This document shows, one piece after another, positions 53,556-64,000 of a stretch of 64,000 nucleotides of DNA. Every line of letters begins with the position of its first letter. Within the stretch, counting starts at the first letter, position 1. Below the pieces are notes generated by a model. It was not told where the DNA came from and searched no databases. It was given only the letters and a program-made list of their open reading frames with translations. The DNA is from Nemertoderma westbladi (taxonomy: Eukaryota > Xenacoelomorpha > Nemertodermatida > Nemertodermatidae), in assembly GCA_032718475.1 (NCBI GenBank), contig JAUCBJ010007369.1:1-64000 (forward strand), written 5' to 3'. A program made the position numbers and the translations under genes.

Positions 53556-55111
53556 TACTATAGATACGATCCACCAAGCCGCGGCAAAGCCCCTAAATTT
53601 AGTGGGCCAGTTATTTATCTTAGATAGAATCCCTGAAACAATATGTCGAGTGTGTTGGAAGTACTTGTCCTTAACTAAAATTATATCCTCTTTCAGATGA
53701 GGCAAATAAAAATTTTATAACTCCATTAGTTTTCGAGATATAAGGCATTCCTGGCACCCATGCCATATCAACACCTTTTGGAATTGATAAAATTACACAA
53801 AAGACATCACCCTTTAAAGACTGGTATAACCATGAAACTATACTATACTTTTTGGGGTTTGTTGAATTCATTATTAGTAATCGAAAGCAAGATTAGAAGC
53901 AAAATTTTCAGTTTTTTATTGGCCATACAGTTTGGCTACTTGAGGTTTTAGAATGTGCTGATTTCATTGGGAAGGTTTATTCCTCTACATCAAACATATC
54001 GAAGATTTGTGTAATATAACAACAATGGCATGTTGTTGTTATATTAGTTATTAATCAGTTATTTGTGCCCCTGGAGCACGAAAAAAACAAGTAGTGGAAA
54101 TATGATAATGAAAAATCACCACGAAAACCTATTGATTTTATGAACATGAGTTTTTTGCGATGCTGATCACAAATATGACATTTTAAAATATCCTACCTTG
54201 TTGATTAGGGTATTTTTGGATATGTGACAATGTGCGGCACGGAAAATACAAGTAGCACAATTTTGATAATCAAAAATCATTACCGAATGAACCTGATTTT
54301 ATAACATTATTTTATGGTGATCAGGAATATGACACTCATAAATATCGTATTATCCTACCAAATTTGATTTTTGCTGTTTGAAATTTTATGGTACTTGTAT
54401 TTTTCATCCCACCAGACAAACACCAAAAACGATAGTTGCGTTACCATTAATGATTTCTAACGAGTTGTATTGTTATCATCGGCTTTGAAAACCAGTATAG
54501 CTTCAGAATTACAAAACCAAAGGCAAAATTTAACAGTTTGAATTTTTTGCTACTTGTACTTTTCGTTCTGGGGCACCAGAATGGCACCAAAATGGGGTGC
54601 CAGAAATTGATACCAGAAATATTTATAACTACTTTTATCTTGATCAGCGACCTCGAAATCCCTTATACCATCAAAATTGTAATTGTTGAACCAAGGTCTA
54701 AAAAGTTTCTAAAATAACCCCCCCCCCCCCCCCCATCCCTAAATAAGTACTGAAGTAAAATAGCCCTTTTCAGAATGGGTTAAACGTACCGGTAGCTCGG
54801 ATGACGGTAGCAAATGAATATGAATATGAATATCTTAATTCAGCATCAACTAGAGTAACATAAAGTATCAGTTCTGCAAATCATTAAACACCACTACATT
54901 CCAGGATAGTTAATAATAATTCCCCTAAATAATATCTGTTCCTCATTATATTGAAGTCGTAATATTAATTTATCTCAGCATCTATTATGTACCGTTATCA
55001 ATAACCTTTGTCTATTAAATCTAAGAAGCGAACATTGTTAAGGTAGTCTCACACATTGCCTTACTGTACTTGCTTGAGATCCTTCGAAAGGGCCGATATG
55101 TCCTTGTGGGA

Positions 55112-55220
55112 TTCAGATATGAGTCCTGCTGGTTTAGACAGGAGAATATCGCTAACGTGATGGTTGAACCATCACGCTAGTGTTATTCTCCTGCCTAAAC
55201 CAGCGGGACTCATATCTGAA
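55112..55220. repeat. 109-bp near-perfect palindrome
   Basis: TTCAGATATGAGTCC at 55112 pairs with GGACTCATATCTGAA ending at 55220, around a centre at 55166 (TGGTTGAACCA). Only about five mismatches occur across the 54-bp arms. It lies at the start of the first unit of the 1.08-kb tandem duplication. In RNA it would form a strong hairpin. Confidence 0.9.
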
Positions 55221-57355
55221 TGATGATGGTTCTTAAAGAATAAGCGGCCGCCCAACCCCAAGTCCAGCAGTAGCTTCATCTCTACATCAGATATAATTTT
55301 ACTCTCCTTCATGAATTTCGATGGACGATGGACGGTATATTCTTTTTACTGGCGGTCTCTGAGGAATTTGAGGCATTTAGCATACTGAAGTCAGAACAGA
55401 TTCCGGGTTTACTGAATATAGCGCCCGTCGAAATGTACAAATGTTAGTGGAAGGTCCGGGTGTCATCTGTTCTGCAGAAAAGCCCTTACTAGTCGAACTG
55501 AGTGCCACTGTATACCGAGCGCGCGAGCGGCATCCAGACTTTCCAACTATAACTGCTATGGCCTGTATACAGATTCAGATACTATGTCCAGACCAAGATT
55601 AGGCCGCCGTGGCTGGCAGCCCATGTAGAGGTGATAACAAATAGTAAAATAAAAACAGGTATGGACGTAATCAGGTAATGTAATAATGATAAGGCATTGA
55701 TGCCTAACACAGTAACAACATAATGCAGTCAGCACTCAGCAGTCAGCAGAAATGTAATGCCTAACGCAGTAGTGCAGTGCAATGCACATACCACATACTG
55801 AATAATTCACTACATTATTACCGGACCAGTACCAGAGTACTGCAGTACTGAAATAGAAGTGCACTGGCTGGCACTTAGATTATAATTTTCGACGACTGAC
55901 ACATTGGCCATTTTTTAAAATACCACAATTTTATAAACTTTGCCAATGAAATCAGCACATTCTAAAACCTCAGTAGCCAAACTATATGGCCAAATTACCA
56001 CTTTGAAAATATCGAGCTACTTATTGTAATTTTGGTGCTCTTTTAGTGTCTATTATAAAATAAACAATGAAGATTTTATTCTAATTTCGCATTCAATTAC
56101 TAATAATTAATTCGACTAACCAATATAAAGCATACTATGGTTTAATGGTTATACAGTACCAAACTCTTGAAAGGTGATGTATTTTGAGTAATTTTATCAA
56201 TTCCGAAAAGTAGTGATATGGTATGGGTGCCAGGAACTCCTCATATCTCGAAAACTACTGGAGCTATTAAATTTTTAATTTAATTCATATCTGAATGATG
56301 ATGGTTCTTAAAGAATAAGCGGCCGCCCAACCCCAAGTCCAGCAGTAGCTTCATCTCTACATCAGATATAATTTTACTCTCCTTTATGAATTTCGATGGA
56401 CGATGGACGGTATATTCTTTTTACTGGCGGTCTCTGAGGAATTTGAGGCATTTAGCATACTGAAGTCGGAACAGATTCCGGGTTTACTGAATATATCGCC
56501 TGTCGAAATGTACAAATGTTAGTGGAAGGTCCTGGTGTCATCTGTTCTGCAGAAAAGCCCTTACTAGTCGAACTGAGTGCCACTGTAGAGACCGAGCGCG
56601 CGAGCGGCATCCAGACTTTCCAACTATAACTGCTACGGCCTGTATACAGATTCAGATACTATGTCCAGACCAAGATTAGGCCGCCGTGGCTGGCAGCCCA
56701 TGTAGAGGTGATAACAAATAGTCAAATAAAAACAGGTATGGACGTAATCAGGTAATGTAATAATGATAAGGCATTGATGCCTAACACAGTAACAGCATAA
56801 TGCAGTCAGCACTCAGCAGTCAGCAGAAATGTAATGCCTAACGCAGTAGTGCAGTGCAATGCACATACCACATACTGAATAATTCACTACATTATTACCG
56901 GACCAGTGACCAGAGTACTGCAGTACTGAAATAGAAGTGCACTGGCTGGCACTTAGATTATAATTTTCGACGACTGACACATTGGCCATTTTTTAAATTA
57001 CCACAATTTTATAAACTTTGCCAATGAAATCAGCACATTCTAAAACCTCAGTAGCCAAACTATATGGCCAAATTACAACTTTGAAAATATCGAGCTACTT
57101 ATTGTAATTTTGGTGCTCTTTTAGTGTCTATTATAAAATAAACAATGAAGATTTTATTCTAATTTCGCATTCAATTACAATTAATTCGACTAACCAATAT
57201 AAAGCATACTATGGTTCAATGGTTATACAGTACCAAACTCTTGAAAGGTGATGTATTTTGAGTAATTTTATCAATTCCGAAAAGTAGTGATATGGTATGG
57301 GTGCCAGGAACTCCTCATATCTCGAAAACTACTGGAGCTATTAATTTTTTATTTG
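55208..57355 (+). repeat. 1.08-kb direct tandem duplication
   Basis: Unit A (about 55208-56284) and unit B (about 56285-57355) both start at TTCATATCTGAATGATGATG or CTCATATCTGAATGATGATG and run in parallel to ACTACTGGAGCTATTAA, with only scattered substitutions and small indels. The duplication therefore looks recent. Both units contain GAATAAGCGGCCGCCCAACC and CAGTAGCCAAACTATATGGC. Confidence 0.9.
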
Positions 57356-57502
57356 TCTCATCTGAAAGAGGACATAATTTTAGTTAGGGACAAGTACTTT
57401 CGACGCGCGAGACCTATTGTTTCAGGGGTTCTATCTAAGAGAAATAACTGGCCCTCTAAATTTAGGGGCTTTGCAGCAGCTTGGCGGGTCGTATCTATAG
57501 TA

Positions 57503-58734
57503 CGTCGTTGCTCGGCTCATGTTTAAACAAATATGTTGAAACTAATTCCAGATTCCCGAATAGGATTCCCATTATTTATGCTAACCATACTCTGTGTTTT
57601 GTGCCAATCTTTCCTGTACTCTCCCACCATATGTCTGTTTCCCATGTCGGTGGGCTGAAGCTATAGTTTCCTCCCATTATTGTTCCTTTCCTGAGGCTCA
57701 AACTCAGAGCGTTCTGGTTGGAAGACCATGACCGTGACATGTCTGAGGTATTGTGCAGCATAACTGTAAGCCGCCATCGAACAGCTACAATCACACAAGT
57801 GCAAATTACACATTATTTTCATGCGTTACATATAATATAATACCCTCCAAGAATACTATGCTATTATGTTAAATTATATAGTAGGCATGCTAAATTTTAG
57901 TACAAAGGAAACTAGGTATGCTACACTATTAAACTGAAAGCACCATTATACTGTATTATAATTTCAAGAATGACAAGTTTTAAAACTAATGGACCTACAG
58001 AAATTATCACCATTTACATATCTATTGTCAAATTTGTGTCAAATATACTATGATTAATCTTGGTTAATCTGGAGATTCATTCACGAACGTGCGATTATCT
58101 GGACAGTTGGCAGTTCATTATCCGCTATCAAGTATACTTTAGAGACAATAACTTGACAACTATGATACTGCTAATTAGAGATGCAATGCTTTTACTGATC
58201 ATTATTATTTTTGACTTTGTGTTCATTATGTGTTTTTTGCTGTACTGTACTACTGAACTAACACTACCATTAACAGCTTAAGTTATATGATATGCAATGG
58301 AGAAGCATCTTATTTGGAATTCAACCTCTCACAGTAAAGACAGAATTAATTCTGGCCGCTTTGAGGCCCTAAGAGAGACAGTCGGGGTAAATGGCAATCC
58401 ACTTCTTATAGACGAGGTAGAGGATGCTATTGAACTAGATGGCGACCCTTCCAGAAATTCGGGTCATAACAGTGAATGGGCAACTAGCTGGTAGAGGCAG
58501 AAATAAGTGGACACGAGTCAGCAGCACTCAGCAGCAGCGGCCACTCCACTGGATAGCAACCGATTCTAACTCGAAAGCACCTCGACAGTATTCTACTGAT
58601 AATAATTCTGGTTGAAGGACTGGGAATAATAAAGGGTAATATAGAAGTATTGAACAAGAAGGTGGATGATAATGAATGGAATTGAGAATGGAGTTAAGAG
58701 GACCATTGACAATGAGAGGCAGTGGGGATGACGT
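57503..58734. other. No recognised gene
   Basis: Short ORFs at 57576-57794 (-, Trp-rich), 58060-58281 (+, hydrophobic) and 58297-58494 (+) have no family that I can name. The last one may be the N-terminal part of the LINE ORF1 remnant that follows. Confidence 0.4.
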
Positions 58735-59021
58735 AACTTACTTGTACTGAATGTAGAGGAGAGTATAAACGAGAACCTGAAAGAGTTAATTCATAAGTTT
58801 ATCGCACATAAGCTCGGTATAAAACGATCAGTTGACATTGATAGAATAACCAGGCAGGGGCGATTTATTCAAGGACGGGTACGACGGTACGACCCATTAA
58901 GGTCGAGTTCGTAAGGATGACAGATAAATATGAGGTTCTTGATGCCAGGGAGTATCTTACTGAGATGAGCTTTAGGATGCTGGATGATTTCCCGGTAGAA
59001 ATATATTATTCAGACGTATAA
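58735..59021 (+). pseudogene. LINE ORF1-like (L1 ORF1p RRM) remnant
   Basis: The first frame reads LLVLNVEESINENLKELIHK, then FIAHKLGIKRSVDIDRITRQ. After a shift near 58880 a second frame reads VRPIKVEFVRMTDKYEVLDA, then REYLTEMSFRMLDDFPVEIY and a stop. The order (G-pE---ENL-ELI--F, (I)DR-HR-G, then -RPI-VKF-----K--VL-A-R-L) is the RRM and C-terminal domain of L1-type ORF1 proteins, which bind element RNA. The frameshift shows that it is dead. Its ORF2 is not obvious downstream. Confidence 0.6.
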
Positions 59022-59485
59022 AAGAAGCAAGGGTTTTGGGGTATAACTGCAAAATCACTGGCAATTTTATGCGTTTTAACGATACAAATGTGAGTTGGTT
59101 AATTACATGATAGACCTAGCTAGTTAAATAGTCTCCATTGCTATGTTTAAGGGTCTGTACACAAAATTTACCCACGATGAAATTTTTGAGGGAATTTTTT
59201 TGAATGACTAGTCAACCAACTGCTTCAAAAAAAACCAACAATGGTTTAGATCGGAATTTGTGGGCAAAAACCTAAATTAATGACGTATCTCGCTTAGCCT
59301 AGGTGCTGTAAATCCTCTGCCTCTCAGCTCAAAACGCAATGGGTTTGCATCAACCATGTCATGTCAACTAAAGTTATGGAAACTTGCAGGATTTCGTCCT
59401 TTATAATGGACTGTATCCGTTCAGTTTCAGAAGGAACATGTAAATCGTGTATGTAGTCTTACCTGTCACTGCTATACCAGACCTT

Positions 59486-59587
59486 GTTCTATGCCAGCCA
59501 GCTGTATGGAGAAAATGCGGAGGTCTGCCCATGACATTCTTTAAAAGTCTGCTAAACGATACTGCTCTTAATAATGCCGATTTATAG
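59486..59587 (+). pseudogene. RT C-terminal scrap
   Basis: VLCQPAVWRKCGGLPMTFFK, then SLLNDTALNNADL and a stop, parallels LVLWQPHGVNKHGGQPMTFLRR...KDTGLEDADDL of the (TAG)n-tail LINE at every conserved position. A 34-codon relic on the plus strand. Confidence 0.6.
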
Positions 59588-59589
59588 GT

Positions 59590-60980
59590 TATTTACATGG
59601 CTTATCGCTCGCTATGTGGAGGTTATTGCGTTGCAGGGCCTGCTTCTGGCAGCCATCCCTCCCAGTAGCGCGTCTGATATGTTTATACAATTTTTTCTCG
59701 AATTTATAACCATGGACACGCCCAGTAACGAAATCAGATTGTTTTTCATTTATACAAGCATAAACAAAAATGGTTCATACACCTGATTTGATTTTGACTC
59801 TGGGCATTTTTATATTGCTCGTAATCCCAAACCAACACATTCTCCCCAAATAATAAATAACTTATGCTGCAAGCATATTATTTATTTATTTATCACATCA
59901 CATTGTTTTCTAGATATTGATATGATCATTCGATAATATTTTCCAATAAAACGAATTAAAAGTAATTGTGGCTTCTGAAGCTTTGGTAGGTCATGTCAGA
60001 AGGAGGTGGTTGTACTGCGATGCTTGTAATATTTAATGATTTTATTTTACATAGATGAAAAGGAAGGTCATCCATCATGCTAACATTAACGATCGCCATC
60101 ATTAATAAACCTACCAAATATTATTCATTTAAGTTAACTGCACCTGTATATTCCCTATATCAGAATTCAGAATCAAATCCAAATTTCATCAGCATAATGA
60201 GATGAATCAAATCATGTGACAGGCTTAATCAATATTAAATTCTTATATAATGTAACGATTTCTGATTGAGGGCATTTTAATAAGGTTCGATTTATGTACA
60301 AAGATCGATGGGCGTCGTTAATTAATATAGTTCGAATTAGAACATAAAATACTGCTTATTGGTAATAAGATATTCATTAATTCCATCAAAATATTTCCGC
60401 AAAAGAGACATTCCCCTATTTTCTGAATAACAACTTGCCACCATATCAACCCAGTTCGTAGTATAGAAGTTGTCATCATGAAATACATAGCCAAAAAAGA
60501 ATTAAATTCCCAATGTAGAGCTACCCGTTATAGCTTATAACCCCCATTAATACAATATTACGTACCTCGTATTTACAAAGTGGTGCAACGATATCTATGT
60601 ACGGACGTTCATTAGCCATTATTACCCACGGAAAGGAAGTTAACTCAGCTCTTGAAGTTTGCTGAAACTTCGTTTCAAATTTAACTACGTCCTATTTATT
60701 GTGATTTGCTGATACTGATTAACACACGGCTTACGGAAGCCTTTCAGATTGGACTATACTGATAGTTTGGGATTTCAACGGAAGAATAAATTACAAATAA
60801 TCAGCATATCAATGCAAATTGTGTTTAAAAATGACGTTGTCATTGTGGTACATCTGAACAATATTCTATTCCGGTAATATTCCGACATGTTTGCTGTACA
60901 GTATATAACGATAGTCTTCACTGAATATTATCGAGCCGATATTCAAACCTACCGTTCTACCTCTGGTCCACCTCAATGAA
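59590..60980. other. No recognised gene
   Basis: AT-rich sequence without a supported feature. Confidence 0.45.
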
Positions 60981-61112
60981 CTAGCTGATGCGCTCCTGGG
61001 TGTCTGCGACCGGATTCTGGGGCAACTGCACACGACTGCACTGGTAGCCACAGACGATGCTGGGCACGTACTGCAGTAGGATTAGCATAGGATGGGGCAG
61101 GGGTTCTGTCAT
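60981..61112 (-). other. Possible short coding exon
   Basis: The patch is locally GC-richer than its surroundings and carries a minus-strand frame MTEPLPHPMLILLQYVPSIV followed by 23 residues to a stop. The base composition suggests selection or a transferred fragment, but no family was recognised. This could be chance. Confidence 0.2.
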
Positions 61113-61386
61113 ATACAGTAATTCTTATCTGAAATAGAATATATACAGTAAATTAAAACCATAACAGTCCCATTAAAATATCATATTGCACACTATAAAC
61201 ATGATAGTTTGAATGTTAATTATTTTTTAATACATGTGCATTAATTATAATTCCCATTGTGTTATGGACGAGCATTGTTAATTAAGTTCAACTATACTTA
61301 ACTAAGATTTCTGCTTCAACCTAAACCCATGGGAGAAATTTTTGTAAATGTTTCATAAATAGATATTTGAATAAAAAGAAAAATGT

Positions 61387-61752
61387 ATGGTAAAGCACTT
61401 TTCTGCTCAAGTCGTACCTGGCCGTTTATCTACTAGCGCGGACTACATTAACACAGGGGCCATCCGGCCATGTGTTTTCAAGGCAACAACGCCTCCAGAC
61501 AATATTGATGTCAAATTTCAAATTTGTCGGTTGGATTTCTCGATACCGAAACGTGAAATTTCGTCCAGCCATTGCAAAGTTAAAATTCAAAACTTTATTA
61601 TTTTATGGTACACTCAAACTTGTCTATGCCTCGAAAATTCTCAAACAATCTTAGGAACTATCCGGTCAAAGACAACAGAAATACCAGTTAAATTTCGTAA
61701 CAAAAAATTGCGTAAACCGCTGTCTAGTATGATAGACTTTAAAGTAGATTGA
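61387..61752 (+). CDS. Hypothetical 121-codon ORF
   Basis: Starts MVKHFSAQVVPGRLS and ends SMIDFKVD. It has Lys/Ile-rich composition and no recognisable domain. A second overlapping frame (61472-61654) is open too, which weakens the case for a real gene. I report it only because it is among the longer frames not explained by a repeat. Confidence 0.15.
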   Translation: MVKHFSAQVVPGRLSTSADYINTGAIRPCVFKATTPPDNIDVKFQICRLDFSIPKREISSSHCKVKIQNFIILWYTQTCLCLENSQTILGTIRSKTTEIPVKFRNKKLRKPLSSMIDFKVD

Positions 61753-62094
61753 AGTGAATTGAAGCGATGATACTTACATCGGTGAAACGGAAATCCATTT
61801 TATAGGAGCGAGCACTTAGGTCTATCCCCACGCACCGCCGCACCAAACGGTGGCCCCAAAACAAACACTATACTGTGCGGGTACATGCCATAGAGACCGA
61901 CCAACCCTACCCTTCTCTATGGAACACTTTACCGCCCTCGTTCATGCACCTACTAACTACATGCATCTACTGGTACATTATTCTGGTAATGGTATATTTT
62001 TCTGTGCTTTCTTTCTCAATTTTCCAATTAAATTTACTCAATATACTGTAGGCTACGATAAATAATTTTCATATTTCTATCAATGTCCTAATTT

Positions 62095-62341
62095 GAGACA
62101 GGGGGGAAACTGGACCCAAATCCCATTTCGGCGAATTAATATCCCGCCTAAATGTTAAATTCTCAATTTAGAGAAAGGAGCAGATTACAGTGGCACGTTG
62201 TTTCAACCAAAACAATAAACTAAACACAATAGAACAGGTTACAGTTTTACTTTTGAGAGTAATCAGCTATTATTTGCGCTTTCCCTGGAGAGGGATGAAT
62301 TTTTATTGCGTCCAGTCCCCCCCCCCCCCCCGCCCCTATCT
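62095..62341 (+). repeat. Dispersed repeat, copy 2 of 2 (ends in poly-C)
   Basis: Counterpart of 3546-3788 in the same orientation, starting GAGACAGGGGGGAAAC and ending GCGTCCAGT plus a C run. It has an extra CGCTTTCCCTGGAGAGG segment before GATGAATTTTTATTGCG. Confidence 0.75.
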
Positions 62342-63558
62342 GGTATAATGATACTTTAATTTTTAAATAAAAAAAACAATCAATCAATCATAATATCATA
62401 AATAAATATCCTACATAGGCCTACTTTATGTTAGGTAAAATCATGATCAAAGGCAGAAAGGCACTTCATTAAATAACAATATATTTTATTATGTAAAGTT
62501 TCCGCTCTGTAATTTTAATTAAACTGGTTTGCGATTGAAAATGTAATAAACTACACAGTTTAATGTTTCTCAACTCCACGCTATATGGCGCAACATGTTA
62601 TTATAAATCGAATATCATCGGGGTCAGCAATTAGTAAGTACTGTAGTAGGCATAAAGCCGGTGGCCGACATATGATCCTGGACCGTATGTCCCCGGACTT
62701 TATGTTCCCATTTTTTATTTTCTTAGCCATTAAACTGACTTTATGTTCCCATCAAAACGGACATTGTGTTCCCCATTGATGTTTTATGTAAATGGGTATT
62801 TAAGTGGTCATCACAACTCCATTGAATAACTAACACAAACTGATTCCACATACTGTAGTATAAACAGCTGTAATATCCAATCATCAATCAAGGTCATTAA
62901 CTAAAATTAATAAAGATATATTATCTAAATGTAGAGACTTATATATAGACCATACATTGTAGTACTGTATGTGGTGAAGGGAGGGAATGATTAGTACCGG
63001 TAACTACTGTACTACAGTATTCGGAGTCTGTCGTCTCACATTACTGCGTTAGTACAGTCAGCAGGTCAGAAGTTCCGTGGTTCGGACAGTCAGTTATGAT
63101 GAGTTATTACAGTGACATTGTATATTAGATATGACTGACTGTATTATTGTTATTATGAAATGAGGCAGGAGAGGGGGTTTACATAAATTAATTCTAATAA
63201 ACAAGATCAAACATTAACTAACAATAACCGCAATACAATAGATTAACCGGTAGACTAATTTATTCAATGTTAATTTTGTTTAAACCGTATTTTTTAGTTG
63301 TTTTAAATAGCTCAACGTTTTAACAACAATGAACCTAGGCGATAAAAACATAAGAATTGCGGAGAAGCTATATTTCGCAGGGTTTTCGGATGAAATAAGA
63401 TTTGAAGACAAACTATGACGAGCTAGGCCTGCTACTGTATAATGAAAATTTCCAGAAATATATAGGAATAGATTTTAATACGCAAGCAAAAGTAGGCCTA
63501 TACTAATGGCGGATTTTAAATGGCGGGAAACTGCCATTACAGGTGGAAGGTTCGGAGG
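62342..63558. other. No recognised gene; one small motif cluster
   Basis: Only the GGACTTTATGTTCCC cluster at 62681-62774 and the palindromes TAGGCCTA and TACCGGTA stand out. Confidence 0.45.
62681..62774 (+). repeat. Four-copy short motif GGACTTTATGTTCCC
   Basis: Related words GACCGTATGTCCCCGG (62681), GGACTTTATGTTCCCA (62695), GACTTTATGTTCCCAT (62737) and GGACATTGTGTTCCCC (62759) occur at irregular spacing. Spacing and divergence argue against a simple tandem array. Confidence 0.6.
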
Positions 63559-63559
63559 A

Positions 63560-64000
63560 GAACCCGCTATTGCATCCACCGTTCCAGGTGGGAGGAGAAG
63601 TTGAACCCGCCATTGAATCAGCTGTTCTAGGTGGAAGGATTGGAGAAGTCAACCCAACCATTGAATCCTCCATTCTGGGTGTGAGGATCAGAGAGAGGCG
63701 AAGTCGAACCCACCATTGAATCAACCGTTTCGGGTGGTGGATCAGAGGAGAAGTCGAACCCGCCATTGCATCCACCATTCTGGGTGGGAGGATCAGAGGA
63801 GAGGTCGAACCCGCCATTGAATCGCCACCATACTGGGTGTGAGGATCAGAGAAGTCGAAACCACCATTGAATCCACTGTTCCAGGTGGGGGAATCAGAGA
63901 AGTCGAACCAACTATTGAATCGCCAACGTTCTGGGTGGGAGGATCGGAGGAGAAGTTGGACCCTCTATTGAATCCGCCAATCTTGGTGGGAGGATTGGAG
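63560..64000. repeat. Minisatellite, period about 50 bp, at least 9 units, open at the right edge
   Basis: The unit reads roughly GAACCCGCCATTGAATCC, then ACCGTTCTGGGTGGGAGGAT and CAGAGGAGAAGTC. ATTGMATC starts near 63569, 63613, 63660, 63715, 63765, 63816, 63866, 63914 and 63967, i.e. every 43-55 bp. A minus-strand ORF (63503-63817) made of MAGSTSP-like repeats comes from the array. The array continues past the window. Confidence 0.85.

Larger units (their letters stand above)
53558..57500. mobile_element. 3.9-kb element with inverted ends of about 430 bp
   Basis: The left end CTATAGATACGATCCACCAA is the inverse of the right end (reads CTATAGATACGACCCGCCAA backwards from 57500), and similarity continues for about 430 bp (53558-53985 against 57020-57500). 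Dinucleotide TA flanks both ends (53556-53557, 57501-57502). The right inverted arm lies inside a 1.08-kb unit that has been tandemly duplicated. No transposase ORF is present. TA flanks would fit a mariner-like superfamily, but that is weak. Internal CTACTTGTA-TTTTGGTGC words are shared with the piggyBac-like MITE at 49546-51113. Confidence 0.75.

Noticed and set aside
54000-54780. A second piggyBac-like element ending at GGGTTAA (54777-54783) with a nearby poly-C run
   Set aside because: Internal words resemble the element at 49546-51113, but no matching left end with TTAACCC was found.
63503-63817. 104-codon repeat ORF (MAGSTSPLILPPRM-like units)
   Set aside because: A product of the minisatellite. 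The unit length varies (43-55 bp), so the frame cannot be maintained over the array.

Overview
The window looks like a gene-poor, AT-rich stretch of a metazoan nuclear genome. Supporting signs are spliced coding exons with GT..AG introns, several clades of non-LTR retrotransposon, a tRNA-derived SINE, and cut-and-paste DNA transposons with target-site duplications (TSDs). There is no sign of bacterial gene organisation. The 8-bp palindromes TAGGCCTA and TACCGGTA recur, and many of the repeat families are of the kind seen in aquatic invertebrates. My guess is a marine invertebrate, possibly a deuterostome such as an echinoderm, but the species call is weak.

Almost everything recognisable is mobile DNA. 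From left to right: a 1.07-kb inverted repeat carrying RFX-type X-box motifs, with a coding remnant in its loop (172-1239); a reverse transcriptase (RT) remnant (2180-2340); a YLDD-type RT element split by a second LINE (3960-7292, insert 4254-6863); two 5'-truncated copies of a LINE with a (TAC/TAG)n tail (7919-8220, about 9218-10118); a foldback-like element built of CGATATTTTT tandem units (12724-13802); degraded MADF-like and transposase-like coding remnants (14955-17203); a hAT-like element with an 8-bp TSD that contains a 1.25-kb palindrome (17711-20455); and a near full-length but broken LINE with a 12-bp TSD (20959-24677).

The centre holds the only long intact reading frame, a 756-residue intronless transposase-like protein (27461-29731). 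It lies inside an element of about 3.7 kb with short inverted ends and seven directly repeated GTAACGTCCGACAC motifs. After it come SINE copies, a 1.1-kb hAT-like MITE with an 8-bp TSD (33096-34206), more RT fragments and a 107-bp tandem repeat.

The one plausible host gene is the 3' part of a small EF-hand gene (exons 42658-42729, 42943-43044 and 46258-46312). Its last intron has been invaded by another copy of the same LINE (43466-46002, 8-bp TSD). Beyond it lie a P-element/THAP9-type transposase pseudogene interrupted by a piggyBac-like MITE at TTAA (48829-51295), a further LINE copy on the + strand (about 51295-53148), a 3.9-kb element with long inverted ends and an internal 1.08-kb tandem duplication (53558-57500), a LINE ORF1 remnant (58735-59021), another RT scrap, a second copy of a 245-bp dispersed repeat, and a minisatellite with a period of about 50 bp that runs off the right edge.

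The genes do not form a pathway. The window is a layered record of insertions whose order can be read from nesting and TSDs. All calls come from reading the sequence; no database search was run.
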